Assembly: GCA_949825065.1 (NCBI GenBank)
Contig: OX463859.1
Location: 12,600,452 to 12,664,451, forward strand
Reading direction: 5' to 3'
DNA from: Odontocerum albicorne
Lineage: Eukaryota > Arthropoda > Insecta > Trichoptera > Odontoceridae
DNA: 64,000 nt
Both the position numbers and the translations under genes were made by a program. The notes below the pieces were generated by a model, which ran no database searches, had not been told where the DNA came from, and was given only the letters and a program-made list of their open reading frames with translations. This document shows positions 1-48,546 of the stretch, piece by piece; position 1 is the stretch's first letter; the number at the start of each line of letters is the position of its first letter.

Positions 1-329
1 TTCTCGTGAGAACCATCGTGGTATTGAATATTAATAACGGAAAGTAGAGAATTTGTGGTGTATCAAAGAATATGTGAAAGGAGAAGGAACGAAAGATCGC
101 AAGAAATTACGGCACGGTGGAAATGATTTACGAGTGAGAGTAAAATATGAAATACCTTACAAGGTATTTTTTATACAAGTTCCACTAAACAGCTATAATG
201 CACAAAGTGGCGCAGAATAAATTCAGTTTTTGAAAAATTCATAATAAAACAACGTTTTTTTTATAATCAACTGTAATTACTGCATCTAACGTGTAACTAA
301 AAGTTGTTTTTTTTTTCTTCAATAATGTT

Positions 330-860
330 GTCTATGTGACCACAATCGCGTCGACGGCATTTATTTAATCTGACTCGAAAATCTCTTGGTGTTTCGTTTC
401 AATTACAGCGTATTTGTTGAATTATTTGCGTATACTCGACTTTTTAGATACGAGTATGTCCACAAAAAATTCGAGTAGAAGCAAATCAGAACTTTGTAGT
501 GGTCGCACAATTTCATCAATATGAAAATCTGTTTCGTCTAAAAAGAGTTTGTTGTTAAACCCAGAGAACTGTTCAAACATTTTAGCCGCAAAATCCTACA
601 TTGTAACAAAGTCTGCTTCATAAACAAGTTGAATTTTATAGGGATTGAGTTTTAAGTCAAGCGATAAGATTCGCTGCAATATCGTACGTGACATCGTTAA
701 TGCTGACGAATGCTTAGGGGTTGATAGCGTTGGATCGGCGCGCACAGACTCATTGACTTGCTCTATAATTTTCTCTGCTCGACAATCCCGCGGGACCTTG
801 GGTTCTAGATTTTAATGTGGAACCAGTATTTTTAAATATTTTAACCCATTGTTTAATTAG
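330..860 (-). pseudogene. Degenerate Tc1/mariner-superfamily (IS630-like) transposase remnant
   Basis: Reading the minus strand in shifting frames gives an order typical of these transposases. First comes a helix-turn-helix piece (LIKQWVKIFKNTGS), then a linker (TPKHSSALTMSRTILQRIL) and NPYKIQLVYEADF. An FLDETDFHIDE segment resembles the first catalytic-Asp motif, and a GGHIDNII-like C-terminus lies near 345. Several stops and frameshifts are present and no terminal repeats were found. Confidence 0.5.
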
Positions 861-1084
861 TTGATGCTCATACACTGTCTAACACTGTGTAATAATTACT
901 CAACTCTATATAATCGTTGAACAGTAACGTATGAACCATTGTTATCGTAAAACGTGCAGACGCAAAACACGCGCTGTTACCCCGTTAAGTGATTCATGGT
1001 CACTAAAACTACCAGAACCGGTCGAGGTAATGATGCCTTTCGAGTATTTCCTCCCGAAAGGCAGACTGCAATATTTAAAAAAAA

Positions 1085-1145
1085 CTTAGTTCCAACGGGA
1101 ATCGAACCCGCAACTCCGGGTTTGCCAAGTAAGCCACGAAGGTCA
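1085..1145 (-). mobile_element. SINE-1 head fragment (tRNA-derived)
   Basis: The minus strand carries a box-B-like GGGTTCGATTCCCGTTGGAA and a shortened box-A part. It matches other copies of this SINE (for example 25673, 39920, 52662). Only the head is present, with a short internal deletion. Confidence 0.6.
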
Positions 1146-1421
1146 GAAATGTACGTAAATTGATGAAAAAATAATTAACATACTCGTATCAATATACACG
1201 TATTATATGTAATTCTCAGAATATATAATATACTCGTATTGATACGAAATTCTCACAATTTTCATTGAAAACGACAAAGGTTAATTTCACAGTTTACTTA
1301 TTAATATTTAAAACCAATTCTCTACACGAAGAAGAAATGGATGTTAGAGAATAAATAATCAGTTACAGTTAAAATTTCATATCTAATTTGGTAGCAATTA
1401 AAATATATATATTCCGTCACG

Positions 1422-1735
1422 TCATATCCTTTTTGGATTAGACAGAGAGGACAGATATCGACACCTTCCATCCATGCACACAGGTCTCACCTCGTCCACA
1501 TATGTTACATACATCATACACGCTCTCCTATTTATTCTCACTTCTAACATTTCCCTCAGTTTAAATTTCTCTAACAATTTCCTTCCCCGCTCTCCTCGAT
1601 CTACTTTTTCCTCACTCTTGATTAATTTCAGATATATACCATATATATTTGTTTCGTAAGCCTTTCGCAACTCATTCTCTCAATGTGCCTAAGCCATCTC
1701 ATTAATCCTTTATTGATTCTGTCTATAACATAACA
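1422..1735 (-). mobile_element. LINE-A fragment, RT C-terminal end
   Basis: The minus-strand frame contains a chain like RWLRHIERM...RLTKQIYM followed by VDEVRPVCMDGRCRYLSSLS. This is the decayed C-terminus of a non-LTR reverse transcriptase. Related fragments lie at 3600, 6115, 10235, 19165, 20390, 28265 and 32310. Confidence 0.55.
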
Positions 1736-2339
1736 TACATCTCCAAAAAATAGATATCCTTTATTCGATTAATTAAAAAATGATAATAATATTGATAAAT
1801 TGGATACTTTTTTTAATCGACGTCGTTATGTGGCCAAGTGTCATGGCAAGGGCGCCCCCTTGAATTTAAAAAAATCAACTCTCAAAACGTAAAATTCTTC
1901 ACTCGAATCTTATAATTTCCAAGGATGTTAACCTCTCAGGCCCCGAATAAATTATAATTTATTTACTAAGTCTAATAAAATAAATGTGTTTGGCGATGTA
2001 CTTAAAAAAATCCAGCTGGAGTAAATAGTCGCACCCGTGACACTGAAATAAAAATTAATTATTTATCAACGATTAATAATATAAATATACATATTCTAAA
2101 ATTTGGAATGAATAAAAATTTATGTAAGCCCCATTTTTTTTTCAAGATGCAGAAAATGGCAACATTAAAAAATAAAAATTAGTCATGAAAATTGAATAAT
2201 TCGACAATTAATGAATTAAATTATCTTTCATCTGTTGAAAAGTAAAGTAATTCGTTAATATTTGTATATTCATTCAAACTATTAGTAGCGAATAAATTTA
2301 TAATCTAAACAGGCCCTTTATTTTTTTATTACCGACATG

Positions 2340-2630
2340 ATAATTTTTCACCTTAGAAAATGTTTCCCGCTCGTACCGCTAGAGTGTGGCTCGGCCGATA
2401 AATATTAACAAGAACCACCTGTTTTACCGACGGCAACAAACCAGCTTGACGTCAGAAATCGGCTGTGATGTTATGTGTATTGCGAACGCCATTGCTTTTC
2501 TTTCAATAATCGGTTGAAATGTATCGAATCCGAAATCATCCGTGCGGTAGTGCTGTTTTTTGACAATTTTAACGTTTATTTGTGATATATAAACATTGGA
2601 CAATTTAATTAATTTGTGCTGGGCTTTGTC
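2340..2630 (+). promoter_or_regulatory. Probable tws promoter and 5' UTR
   Basis: The roughly 290 bases before the ATG are richer in GC and CpG than the neighbouring sequence and have no visible repeat. A perfect palindromic CRE-type site TGACGTCA lies at 2447-2454. No clear TATA box at a sensible distance was recognised, and the start site is unknown. Assignment rests on position immediately upstream of exon 1. Confidence 0.5.
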
Positions 2631-38584
<35,954 letters not shown>

Positions 38585-39060
38585 CGGTCTGCCCTTGTGT
38601 ACATCGGCTGCTGTTGTTTCCAAGTGGTGGAACGCGTTCAGACGCATTACGACGTCGGCGCGATGTTGATTATTATAAATTTAATGATGATAATAATGAT
38701 ACGATTTGATGCACGCGCGAAGTTGCCGACGACAGTTACGTCCGTCACGCCACGGTCGTTACACGCGCGCGTTATATGCAAACTATCACACACGACACTA
38801 CGACTATGATTTTGCGGAGATTTTTTTTTAACTTAATACTGTGCCCTAAATGATAAAACAAATAACTCCATTTTGTCAACTCTTTTGAGATAATTTTTTT
38901 TCATACAACCTTGTTATAAAAACAGATCATAAATTATGAAGTTTACAGTAAAATTGCTTATACATGTATGTATAAGGATGTGTAAAACATTGCCATAGAT
39001 TTTGTATTGCGGAGCAAAAGCTTGAAAATAAATTAATCCTAGAAATATAGGCCTGCGCTT
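38585..39060 (+). other. tws 3' UTR, minimum extent
   Basis: Sequence after the TAG is non-coding. The first well-placed AATAAA is at 39027-39032; another is at 39408-39413. The true 3' end may lie further on, because no other gene is evident for many kilobases. Confidence 0.5.
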
Positions 39061-39915
39061 GACTGGTTTCGACAACAACTGTTCTGCTCTTCTGGGTAGC
39101 TCACATGACAGTTAATGTTCTTTAGACAGACAAGGCCCGCAAATAGTTGTTTTTTTTCTTTCTATTATTCACTTATTTTAGCTATAATATATTTAATTAC
39201 TTGATTATGGTTCTCTTTTATAAATAATCTTGTTTCCCGATACGCTTTCAAACCATCTCGAAAGTGTAACAACAATATCATCTACAATTGAAAATACGAG
39301 TAAATCACGTAGAATTATTTATAAAAAGTGCAAACTGGGCTTTTATGTTTTACCCTTGAAGGTACAGTATTATTAATATTGTATTGTAATTATTTTTAAA
39401 ACCGTGAAATAAAAACAGTGCCCATTTTCTTTGTTCGTATGTCGGGAGGTGTAGGCGTGTATGGAATTTTCGGAGGTCGTTAATTTTTTTTAATCTGTGT
39501 TCTAGTTTTAAATTGTTTTGTTCATTTTTGTTAATATTTGTATCATAGTTGAATCTATTTTTATACACCGTTTTGGATACAAAATTCTTTTACACATCCT
39601 TTCACAATGAATATTCATTTTATCATGCAAATCTCTGACAATATTGTGGACTGATTTGGTTTAACATTTTTCTCTTTATCAATTTATCAAAGCTTTCGTC
39701 TTTAACTTTATGGAACTCCATATAAAAATATTTAATAATAAATTACTTTGTTATTCCGCATGTGTCAGGGGACTATTATAATTGGCGACATAACAAACTA
39801 ATTTATTATAAAATATTTTTCTCTTATTGACCAATAAACTTTGTATCATTAATATATGTTACTACCGTTTTCACCTGTAAAAATTATGTTTTATATTTTC
39901 AAACAACAGAACTTC
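39060..39915. other. AT-rich 3' flank, nothing recognised
   Basis: No coding potential or repeat seen. It may belong to a longer tws 3' UTR; AATAAA occurs at 39408. Confidence 0.4.
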
Positions 39916-39919
39916 TTTT

Positions 39920-40072
39920 GGCCTCCATTGCCTAGTTGGTAAGACACCAGTATTTCGACCCGGAGGTTACGGGTTCGATTCCAGAAACCCAATTTATTTT
40001 AAAAAGGTTTCATTATAGTTTTCACTTAAGACGTCTATTACATCTTTCTGCTATATAACGAGTGATACAATA
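39920..40072 (+). mobile_element. SINE-1 copy
   Basis: GCCTCCATTGCCTAGTTGGT (box A) and GTTACGGGTTCGATTCCAGA (box B) are canonical and at tRNA spacing. A short tail ends in GATACAATACAA. One of the best-preserved heads. Confidence 0.75.
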
Positions 40073-40484
40073 CAAAAGCTTTTAAAATTTCTCTTTTAGT
40101 ATGTCTTAATTATTTTATTGCACATATAATTTATTTCCTGATTTTCTTTTATATAATGGAGATATCACCATAATGTGGTCAAATAGAAATGTTATCACTC
40201 CATCTTAAGGGTGGAAACTAGTCTTCAGTAATTTTCATCATACAATTTTAAATAAAATTTGATAAATTAATGCCAGCATTAATCGTTTTGACTTTAAATG
40301 GGTTATCATACGCTCCACTCGAGGAATATGTATAGAAAAATAAAATATTTAATCAAGAAAATTAAATATAATTTTTATGTCATAATTAAATAAACCCGCT
40401 TTGTAAAGGCGTATCAAAAAGTTTTCAGTGAGAAGCATCTAATTAGGAAAGATATCTAATGTACTCTTTATGGAGAATTTTATC

Positions 40485-40690
40485 TCTGTCTTCATGGCCT
40501 AATTTGTTGAACACTTCGAGTCTTTTCCTTTTTTTGGGTTCGATTCTCGATGATAGTGAAAAAATACATAAAAAATGCGGGTTTTTTTCCATAACAGGCC
40601 TATTAACTCTTTGGATAGTTGGAAAAAATTACCATAAGGCAATAAGCCCTCGCAAGTTATACTGTATACAAAGGAATTGTTATACGATAT
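40485..40690 (+). mobile_element. SINE-1 copy, diverged
   Basis: CTTCATGGCCTAATTTGTTG, GGGTTCGATTCTCGATGATA, then CTCTTTGGATAGTTGGAAAA and AAGGCAATAAGCCC preserve the order of head, body and tail. Confidence 0.6.
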
Positions 40691-41029
40691 TATTTGAGCA
40701 TTTGATTTCTTACTGAGGTTAGTCCATTGGTTATGTTGATCGACAAGTCACACTTGGTGTTTCAATATAAAATTACTTTTATTGTATATTCCGTCGAGGC
40801 AAAAAATGCATTTTCTCTATTAACTGTCTTTTTTTTTTTAAATATTCATTGAGAGGGATAGTGTCCTAATGCTAACATACAGCAGGGTCCTGGAGGAATT
40901 TTAGAGATAAAAAAAATGTATAAATTCCTTTTCTTACAGCTATTTAAAATTCCCCACTTTATGTATCGCTCAAGTATATCTGGTATTATATTGAGTAAAT
41001 AATGAACGGATTTAGGTTAACAGTACATA

Positions 41030-41105
41030 AGTAGAATTACAGAAGGCATCTTGGAGATGGTTTGGCCACATTGAAAGAATGAGACGCCTGGCATTATACA
41101 AATAT
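41030..41105 (+). mobile_element. LINE-A scrap
   Basis: GAGATGGTTTGGCCACATTG and AAAGAATGAGACG encode RWFGHIERMR, the LINE-A C-terminal signature. Only about 75 bases remain. Confidence 0.5.
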
Positions 41106-41109
41106 AAAT

Positions 41110-43430
41110 GTGTAAGGAAAGAATGAAAGAAGTAGAATTTTCAGAATCAAATGTAATTGATGAATAAAAGAACTTAAATTCGATTAGATTCTTAACATAT
41201 TTCATATTCAAGCTATGATTTTTATTGAAAGGCTTATAAATACTTAAAACTTCTTTACTTAAAAAAATATTGATTTTTTACTTAAATTAAAAAAACATGG
41301 ACCCTGCGTTGAATCTTCTCGGTCTTTGCTAAAAAAAATATTATTGTTAGTTATTTTTTGTATATTTTTCTACTCTTTACACTTTAACGACTATGTATAC
41401 GCAATATTGTTGTTAATATGTACATTATTATTTACTTTTTATTATTCCATTCAAATAATTCTAATTGCTAAAATATAATCATTATAAGGTCAACATGTTG
41501 AAGTTTGATTGATTTGATGTTCTCGTAGCTATAAACTGCCCATCTACCTGGTGATTCTCAATGTACTGGGATTTGTCTTGTCATTATTAATGAAAAGGGA
41601 TTCTGCAGTGTAAAACTAAACTAAGAACATTTTCCACCTAGTAATATATTCACCAGTGCTTGACTTACGCTAAAAGTTTCATGTTTGGTGTCTGATGGGT
41701 AACCAAACAAGTTGTCACAAACACTATGAAATAGATCTGTGGATTTCAGATGTGCACTTTTATTGTTACCATTTTAAGTTAGCAAAGATGAAATCTATAT
41801 CAGAAACAGGCACGGCACTGTTTGTGATGGGAAATATATTATTTGCAGATTCTTTATTTACGCTAATTATATTATCAATATTGTTTCATCTAGCAATTAG
41901 AAATTATGATAATAGCTATTTTTTTTTTTATATATAAAACTTTCTTTCCAATTCTTATATTTAGGGTTTTTCATGTATCTCTTTTTATATTATGATTTTA
42001 TTGATTGTAAAAGTGTAATAAGTATTTGCATTTGAATGACTGACTATTGTAGTACAAGATCATTTGCATTTTGTGAAAAAAGTATGGTTTATCCTCGATT
42101 TCATTAAAAACAAAAATGAACTAGACTTCAGAATTGTCAGTCAATGAAAATATTGAATTTGAAAGATTCATTCAATCGACTGAATTCCAAAGATTCGTTC
42201 AATCGACTGAACCCCCAAGATTCGTTCAATATATCCTAAAGATTATTTCGATTGACTGAATCAATAAAGGTGATAACTCTTTTCTTGCTTTCATCGCAAT
42301 TCTAACGGGTCACTCAGCTCTTCATTCCTTGGTCTCATTCAAGAGTACTCCTTGATAGTTCTTTAAGATGTATTAAACTATATGCCTACAAACAAACTTG
42401 GAATTCTAATTTTTTTTTGACGATGGTGAATACATTGTATTGTTTCGTTGCTTAAGTCCCTCATATGGTTCAGTGATCCAATTCTCGTCTATCTGTACAT
42501 AGAATTGATAGCTGATTTCTACAGTGCGTCTTAGTGATTCAAATTTTCTATCTAGACAATCCCTTGATTGATACTAAAGTGACAGAATTAAAATAAGTTG
42601 AATCGAGGATAATTTGTATTTTGAATGTCACCATGCATGTTATACTGCAGTTAATACACTATAACTTTAAGTGCATTTCGAATACAACGAATGATGCGAC
42701 AAAGAAAATGGCTGTTTAAAAATATATAACTTCAATTGTGGATTTTTTTAGGAACATCTTAAGTTAACTCTTCCACTGCTGTTGAACTATAATTTTTATT
42801 TCATCATATATTCTCTGTACTTTCAATTCGATATCTGAGAGCTAAAACCAATTTTTATTTTCTAAGGACAACTCAAACTGTGTATTTTTCTTATTGTTTG
42901 GAATTGATGAATAATCATTAAAAAAGATTAAGGTAAAAACTGTTGAAATTTTTAAAAAAGTTTTCATGAAGAACACGCGGTGTTTTAGTTGTTCCTACTT
43001 AATAAATATTGCTACAATTTATTCCAGATACTTTGAATCATGTTTGATATACTGTATTTCACTGTTATTTAAAATCACTACATAAAATCAAAATGTCATC
43101 TTATTCTCAAATCTCCTGTAAAATTTTAATAACTTCACATTTTTATTTCTATTAAAATACATCTTTTTTTTTTTGTTATCTTCATTAACAATGTAATAAA
43201 TTTAATTTTTTACCAACAATTTTTAAAATATTGAAAAGCAGTCAAAACAATTTTGACATACTAAATAGTTGTTTAAAATTGAAAATGTATGTAATTAAAA
43301 AATTATTTTAAAGTTGAGTACGTTTCAGTGAAATATCAGCAGTGTGAGGGTTAAAATGAATGTAATGTTTAGCAATTTTTTAAAATTATGTTGCATATTT
43401 TTTGCCATTGCGAATGAGTGTTGAACAGTC
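41110..43430. other. AT-rich region without recognised gene
   Basis: No convincing ORF or RNA gene. It holds the 27-bp tandem repeat at 42162-42240. It may be distal 3' UTR of tws or intergenic. Confidence 0.5.
42162..42240 (+). repeat. 27-bp tandem repeat, about 3 units
   Basis: Units of AAAGATTCGTTCAATCGACT plus GAAYYCC start at about 42162, 42189 and 42216. A related, rearranged motif follows near 42250. Confidence 0.8.
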
Positions 43431-43850
43431 ACCTCTTTCTGGGGGGGACACACACGTGAAAAGTGATATATTAAGACAAAACGTGCCGTACGGAAAATTA
43501 AAAAAAATTAAGTGTGATTAAAACTGTGAATAACAGAAAAGTGTTTTATAAATGATTGTGATTCCAACCGGGGTTGTAATGTAAATTTATCGTGTGATCG
43601 AGACGAGAGAGTTTGCTTAGTTATATTAAATTAACTGATATATCTCAATTTATTATTGGTTTATCGATGATGTGCGAAATGGAGAGACGGAGCGGCCGTT
43701 CGGAATTTTTCCCCTTCCAACGGTCGACATTTTTTTTTTATAGATAATGTTCATCTTGCAACAGTGGAGCGGTATCATGCCATCGAGTCGTGAAAGAATT
43801 TTTTATGCAAGTTCATATTGTTTACGAGCGATACTTCTAGTTCTTTTATA
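43430..43850. other. CpG-bearing unique patch, unassigned
   Basis: This stretch has more CpG and GC than its surroundings (for example GACGGAGCGGCCGTTCGG at about 43688) and no visible repeat. It could be a distal 3' UTR, a promoter or non-coding exon. Nothing coding was found. Confidence 0.3.
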
Positions 43851-46215
43851 GAAATAATGTTTTTTTTTATTATATTTCTGTTCAAAATTTCTTCTTTTTA
43901 TTAAAAGTGCCATGCAAAGTGTTCCTATATGCTTTTGAAGTTTATTTTTTTAATCATTGAAATTTAGAATAAAGTTAAACTCTGATTATTTTTATTTCAA
44001 ATTGGTTTTTAATTTGTATAATCCCATTTTATGTAATAAGTTGATCACTAAGTTGTGAATTCATATGTAATGTAACTTTTGAATAGACAGCCCTGTTTTG
44101 CTTTGTCAAAGCTTTTCTATTATATTAAGTGTTTAAAAAATTTACTCGTGAAAATTGGCTATTTAGAATTTTGATTAAAAAATCTCCGAGTATAATTTCA
44201 AAGGTTCTGAGCAAATCTAAAACAAGCAGCTGAAGCCTCTATTATTATACAAGCAAACATGAATGCTGTTAATATCTATATCAAGTTCAATTTCCATATT
44301 TTCATGAAAATAAAGCAAAATATCACTAAAAGAATAAGCAGAACAGATTTCTGTGTTTGTATGTAGGGATTTATCCAGATGGCTTTTATACAAGTTCAAT
44401 GTCACAGCACTAATATGGGAGTATTGGTAAGTTTGCTCTAAGATTCCTCAATTTGGTTAGCAAAACAGTATTTTAAGTACATTATCGAATGAGCTAGATC
44501 TAGTGGGTAGTAAACTTAGGTAACCATAACTTGAATCAGACTGGGATATATTTTTTTTCAATTATCGAAATCCAACCCAAAAGATGGAAAACGAAGATTC
44601 TACAGTTTCAAAAAAAAATTACAAGTGACGGAAAAAAAAACCTTTTGTCGCGAGTTAATTCAGTACATTTCTTAAGCCTATTTATACTTAATTCTTTTTC
44701 AAAATAATGTATGTTTTAGACAACTTTGATTGCATTGGTTGACTATTAAAAAAAAATATGTTATTTTATTTACTAAGGTTTTGTAATGTTGAAAAAAATA
44801 TTGCGATATCTTCGAGTTATTTTGTTTAAATTTCCCAATCGTCAATTTACATCAGTTTCATTACGTCCCTTCGAAAGTAAATAGTTTTGGTTGTGAGGTC
44901 TCAGTAATGAGATATTATGATATTGCCACTTGGAATAAGCTGGTCGGCTTCAAACAGGAATCCCTGGTGAGCAAACTTACAGTAACAAATCATTTAAAAA
45001 TTATAAATAAAAAGGTCGTTTTCAAATAACATTTGTCACTAAACTATGCATGCTATAAAGGGAAACAGGCTTGTTATTAAATAAAATTACATTTAATGGT
45101 TCATTGTAATGTGATTTATTTATTATGTATGTTACAGTGGAAGTGGATTATACAGTGAATATAAACTATTACTATTGAGTGTACACATTCAATGAATGTG
45201 GGAGAAATTTTCCATTTGAAAGTAATAAATCCAGATTCACTTATAATAACCCATTTAGTGCTTGTTAACCTTTACCAGCTGGAGTTGGGGAAAGTAAATT
45301 TAAAATAAAACAATGAAAAAGAATCTCATTTAAAATTGCAAGAACACTACAGCTTCACATGGATGTTCATATTTTAGAAAGTTCCCTAACAATGAGCTGT
45401 TTAAATACACTTTCACTTGTAAATGTGAACAGATAACACTAGTACACATTTACTGATTACTTTAGTAAGGTTTTTACTAGTAATATTTAACGTTTACTGA
45501 GCATCTGTTTCCACGTGAACATATATAACCTTCAATAAGTAAATTTATTTCTTAAAAATAAAATCATTTTGAAATATTAATTTTGGTTATGTGATTTTTT
45601 TCTCATGTGATTTCAGTTGTGATGTATATATTTCACAAATATATATTTTTTCTAATGTACCTAATTACCAAAAGATGTAAATGCTTTTATATTTACTTTG
45701 GATAAAAAAAAATTATTGTATGAAATTATGTATCTTTTTTTCAAAATTGTCTTAATTGAAAAATGGTCTCCATCAGTAAATAATATTTCAAGTGTTAAAA
45801 AAACTACAGTAAAATGTAACTATGTATTTCATTATTGGCTTAAATTGTATAAAAGGCCTTTTCAAAGCAATATGTAATAAGAAATTCATTCCATGTTTAT
45901 AAATTAAATGTTGCGCCATTGTACATGCAAAAAACGTTATGCATTGTTGTTGGAAAATTAAAACCGTGTCGTAACCATTTCAGGCAAAATTATCAACATT
46001 AGTGCAAAATTTATTAAATATTTCTTCAAGTCCGTCACGCATGCGGCTGTTCACCAAATTAAAATTAATGGAAAGGGATAAAAAAAATATCAGAATGGCA
46101 TGTGGAAAATTCTGTATAAGCAATATTTCTCACACATGCATTTCTCAAAAGGTATGAATTTAAACAGCCCTTTCAAGGCCTATGCAAACACTCCAGAGAT
46201 AGTCTATTCCGTGAT
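43850..46215. other. AT-rich region, nothing recognised
   Basis: No supportable gene, RNA or complete element. Short ORFs here show no family resemblance or coding bias. Confidence 0.6.
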
Positions 46216-46330
46216 ATCCATGACCTCTACGGCCTACTTGGTAAGATGAGGTATGTCTTTAAAACCAGGGGTCGTGGGCTCCATTTTTATTGGTATTACA
46301 TTGTTTAAAAAAGGATTTGAGTCTAATTTT
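46216..46330 (+). mobile_element. SINE-1 head copy
   Basis: GACCTCTACGGCCTACTTGG, TAAGATGAGG and GGGGTCGTGGGCTCCATTTT follow the SINE-1 head, with a mutated box B. Confidence 0.5.
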
Positions 46331-46743
46331 CGATATTTAAAAAACTTCACTATATAAATTGTTAAAAATATGTCTGTACAATACTTATGATGTTTTGCCT
46401 GAAAAGAGTTTGTTTTATTAATACTTATCAATTATTTCTATCTTATGTTATAATAAATTATTTTAAACTTTCAATTAAATGTTACGATGCATTTTCAGCA
46501 TGTTTTTTTTTAAATTTGTTATTTGCTTGAAATAATATGCAATACTAATGTACTTATCATTTGAATACTTTTGCGTATAAGTGTTTTTACAAATACGTAA
46601 TAATTAAGTCTAAATAAATCATATCTGAAAACCCCCTCTTTGTATACCAAGATATCCATTTTAACTCTTCAAAACTAAGGTAATAATAAACCTTTTAACG
46701 CTGTCCATTTTCAATTAGGATAATCAAAATCATACACTGATAG

Positions 46744-46848
46744 TTTATTTATTTACTTAGTGACAGCTGTTTCACCATACAATGCGACGATCAACAGTTT
46801 GATAAGGCTATTTTAGGGCAAAACAGCTGTCACTGAGTAAATAAATAA
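46744..46848. repeat. Hairpin with 28-bp arms, possible MITE
   Basis: 46744-46772 (ending AGTGACAGCTGTTT) and 46821-46848 (starting AAACAGCTGTCACT) are inverted repeats with one or two differences around a 48-base interior. No target duplication was established. Confidence 0.65.
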
Positions 46849-46864
46849 AGGATGTGTTGTAGAA

Positions 46865-48300
46865 TTATCCGAGTGTGTTTTGATTTTCCTTATTAGAAAT
46901 AAAACTTAGATTGGTAATGTTTAATTTGCATGCAATCATCTTTGAAACAGGGCGACAGACAACATTTAAAATGGAAATATCTAGGATAAATTCACTGTAT
47001 AAATAAACATCTTTGTAATAAATTAGAAATTCTAACAAAATATCCAGCATATTATCCTTACAAAGAATTCATTTATCATATTTTATTTTGTCCATTATAC
47101 AAACTCCGTAAAATATACAATATATATATATACATCACAAATTTTAGGCATAAAGGTGTTTTCATTAACAATATGTGTATTTCTTGACTTTAATATTTAA
47201 ATTAATTATGAATATTTTGATTTTTTTATATGTAAAAAATATATTACTTGACAGTTTGGTGTATCTTTTCCAATTGGCTAAATTATTCGTTTTGAAACAA
47301 ATATTGTCATTGATATTTCTTTAAGTTATTTTTTTTTATTTATGTAATTTTAATTCAAGGTCCAAAATTTGTGGATTGTTGTGGATTAATTTATTTTATT
47401 TTTATAATCCGCAATACGTCTTGTTTTAATGGAAAGGTCTTCACCTTCATGCCAAGTAACAATGCTAAAAAACCGCATCACTAGATAAGGCTTGTGATGA
47501 AATTTACTCGGAAATCTTGTGAATCAAATTTATTTTTAAATTTCAACGTTATTTCTGTATTTTTTCCTTCAGAACTTTAGCTTAATATAATTAATAAAAC
47601 TCTTATTATAACATATTATTTATTTTATTGGTTTCTCTAAAATATAACGAAGCTGTATTGAAATGTGGTTAAAATAAAAGAAATATCAATAATAAATCAT
47701 TTTAAATTTACAGTCATAAAAGTACTTACAATCAAAAGGTAAACTTAATTTATTTTATACAATCAATACGATTTTATCTTAGATAAAAATTAATTTAAAA
47801 TTTTATTTAGAAAATCTTTTAAACTTTAAAAAAATTAATTCAAGAGAAAACAAAATTACTTTCAAAATGTAATTAATGCCATAGTCGTCACTATTGGTTA
47901 TATTCTTAAAATTTTATTAATTTTGAAGTAAATTTTCATTTTTGACTTTTTAGAAATAATAGAACTAACTGAATATTATAATTTCACTTTTATAAATATT
48001 TTAATAAATAGAAGTATTGCAGGTAAACAATATGTCGTAATTAATTATCGCTATTTAAAATATACCCATGTTGTTTTGGAAAATAAAAATCCTTAATGTT
48101 GTATTTTGATACTAATATTTTTTTTAAAGCAGCGCTTATTTAGACAAATGTGTATTCCTAATCATCGTTGAAGGAACGTAAATAAATATATTGCGAAAGT
48201 GAAAGCGCATCACGCATGTTACTTACGTATTTAGCGGAGGAATTTCACAAATGTGGAATAAAACTGTAATTGAAAAAAAAATAATACAAAAACTTATTGT
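46865..48300. other. Very AT-rich region, nothing recognised
   Basis: No gene or complete element identified. A Tigger/pogo-like end TACAGTGAAACCTTTTAAAG occurs just downstream at 48311 without a visible partner. Confidence 0.5.
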
Positions 48301-48546
48301 TTGCATAAAAGTACAGTGAAACCTTTTAAAGGGACCAGACAGTACATCTTTTTAAGTTGGTACTACTTAAATCCGGCTAAATGTATTCGACCCAAAATAT
48401 ACATATAAACTATTAAAAAAAAGTCAATCATATGTACCAGCTTGATTTTTGTTTCTCAATTTACATTACAAGACAAAATATATATTTTGAAAGAAGGAAC
48501 ATTTGATGTAAGTCAGAAATAGTATAAGCTGTATATGGTGATGGTA

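Noticed and set aside
48311..48370. Pogo/Tigger-like terminal repeat TACAGTGAAACCTTTTAAAG
   Set aside because: No matching inverted end or transposase remnant within reach; recorded only as context.
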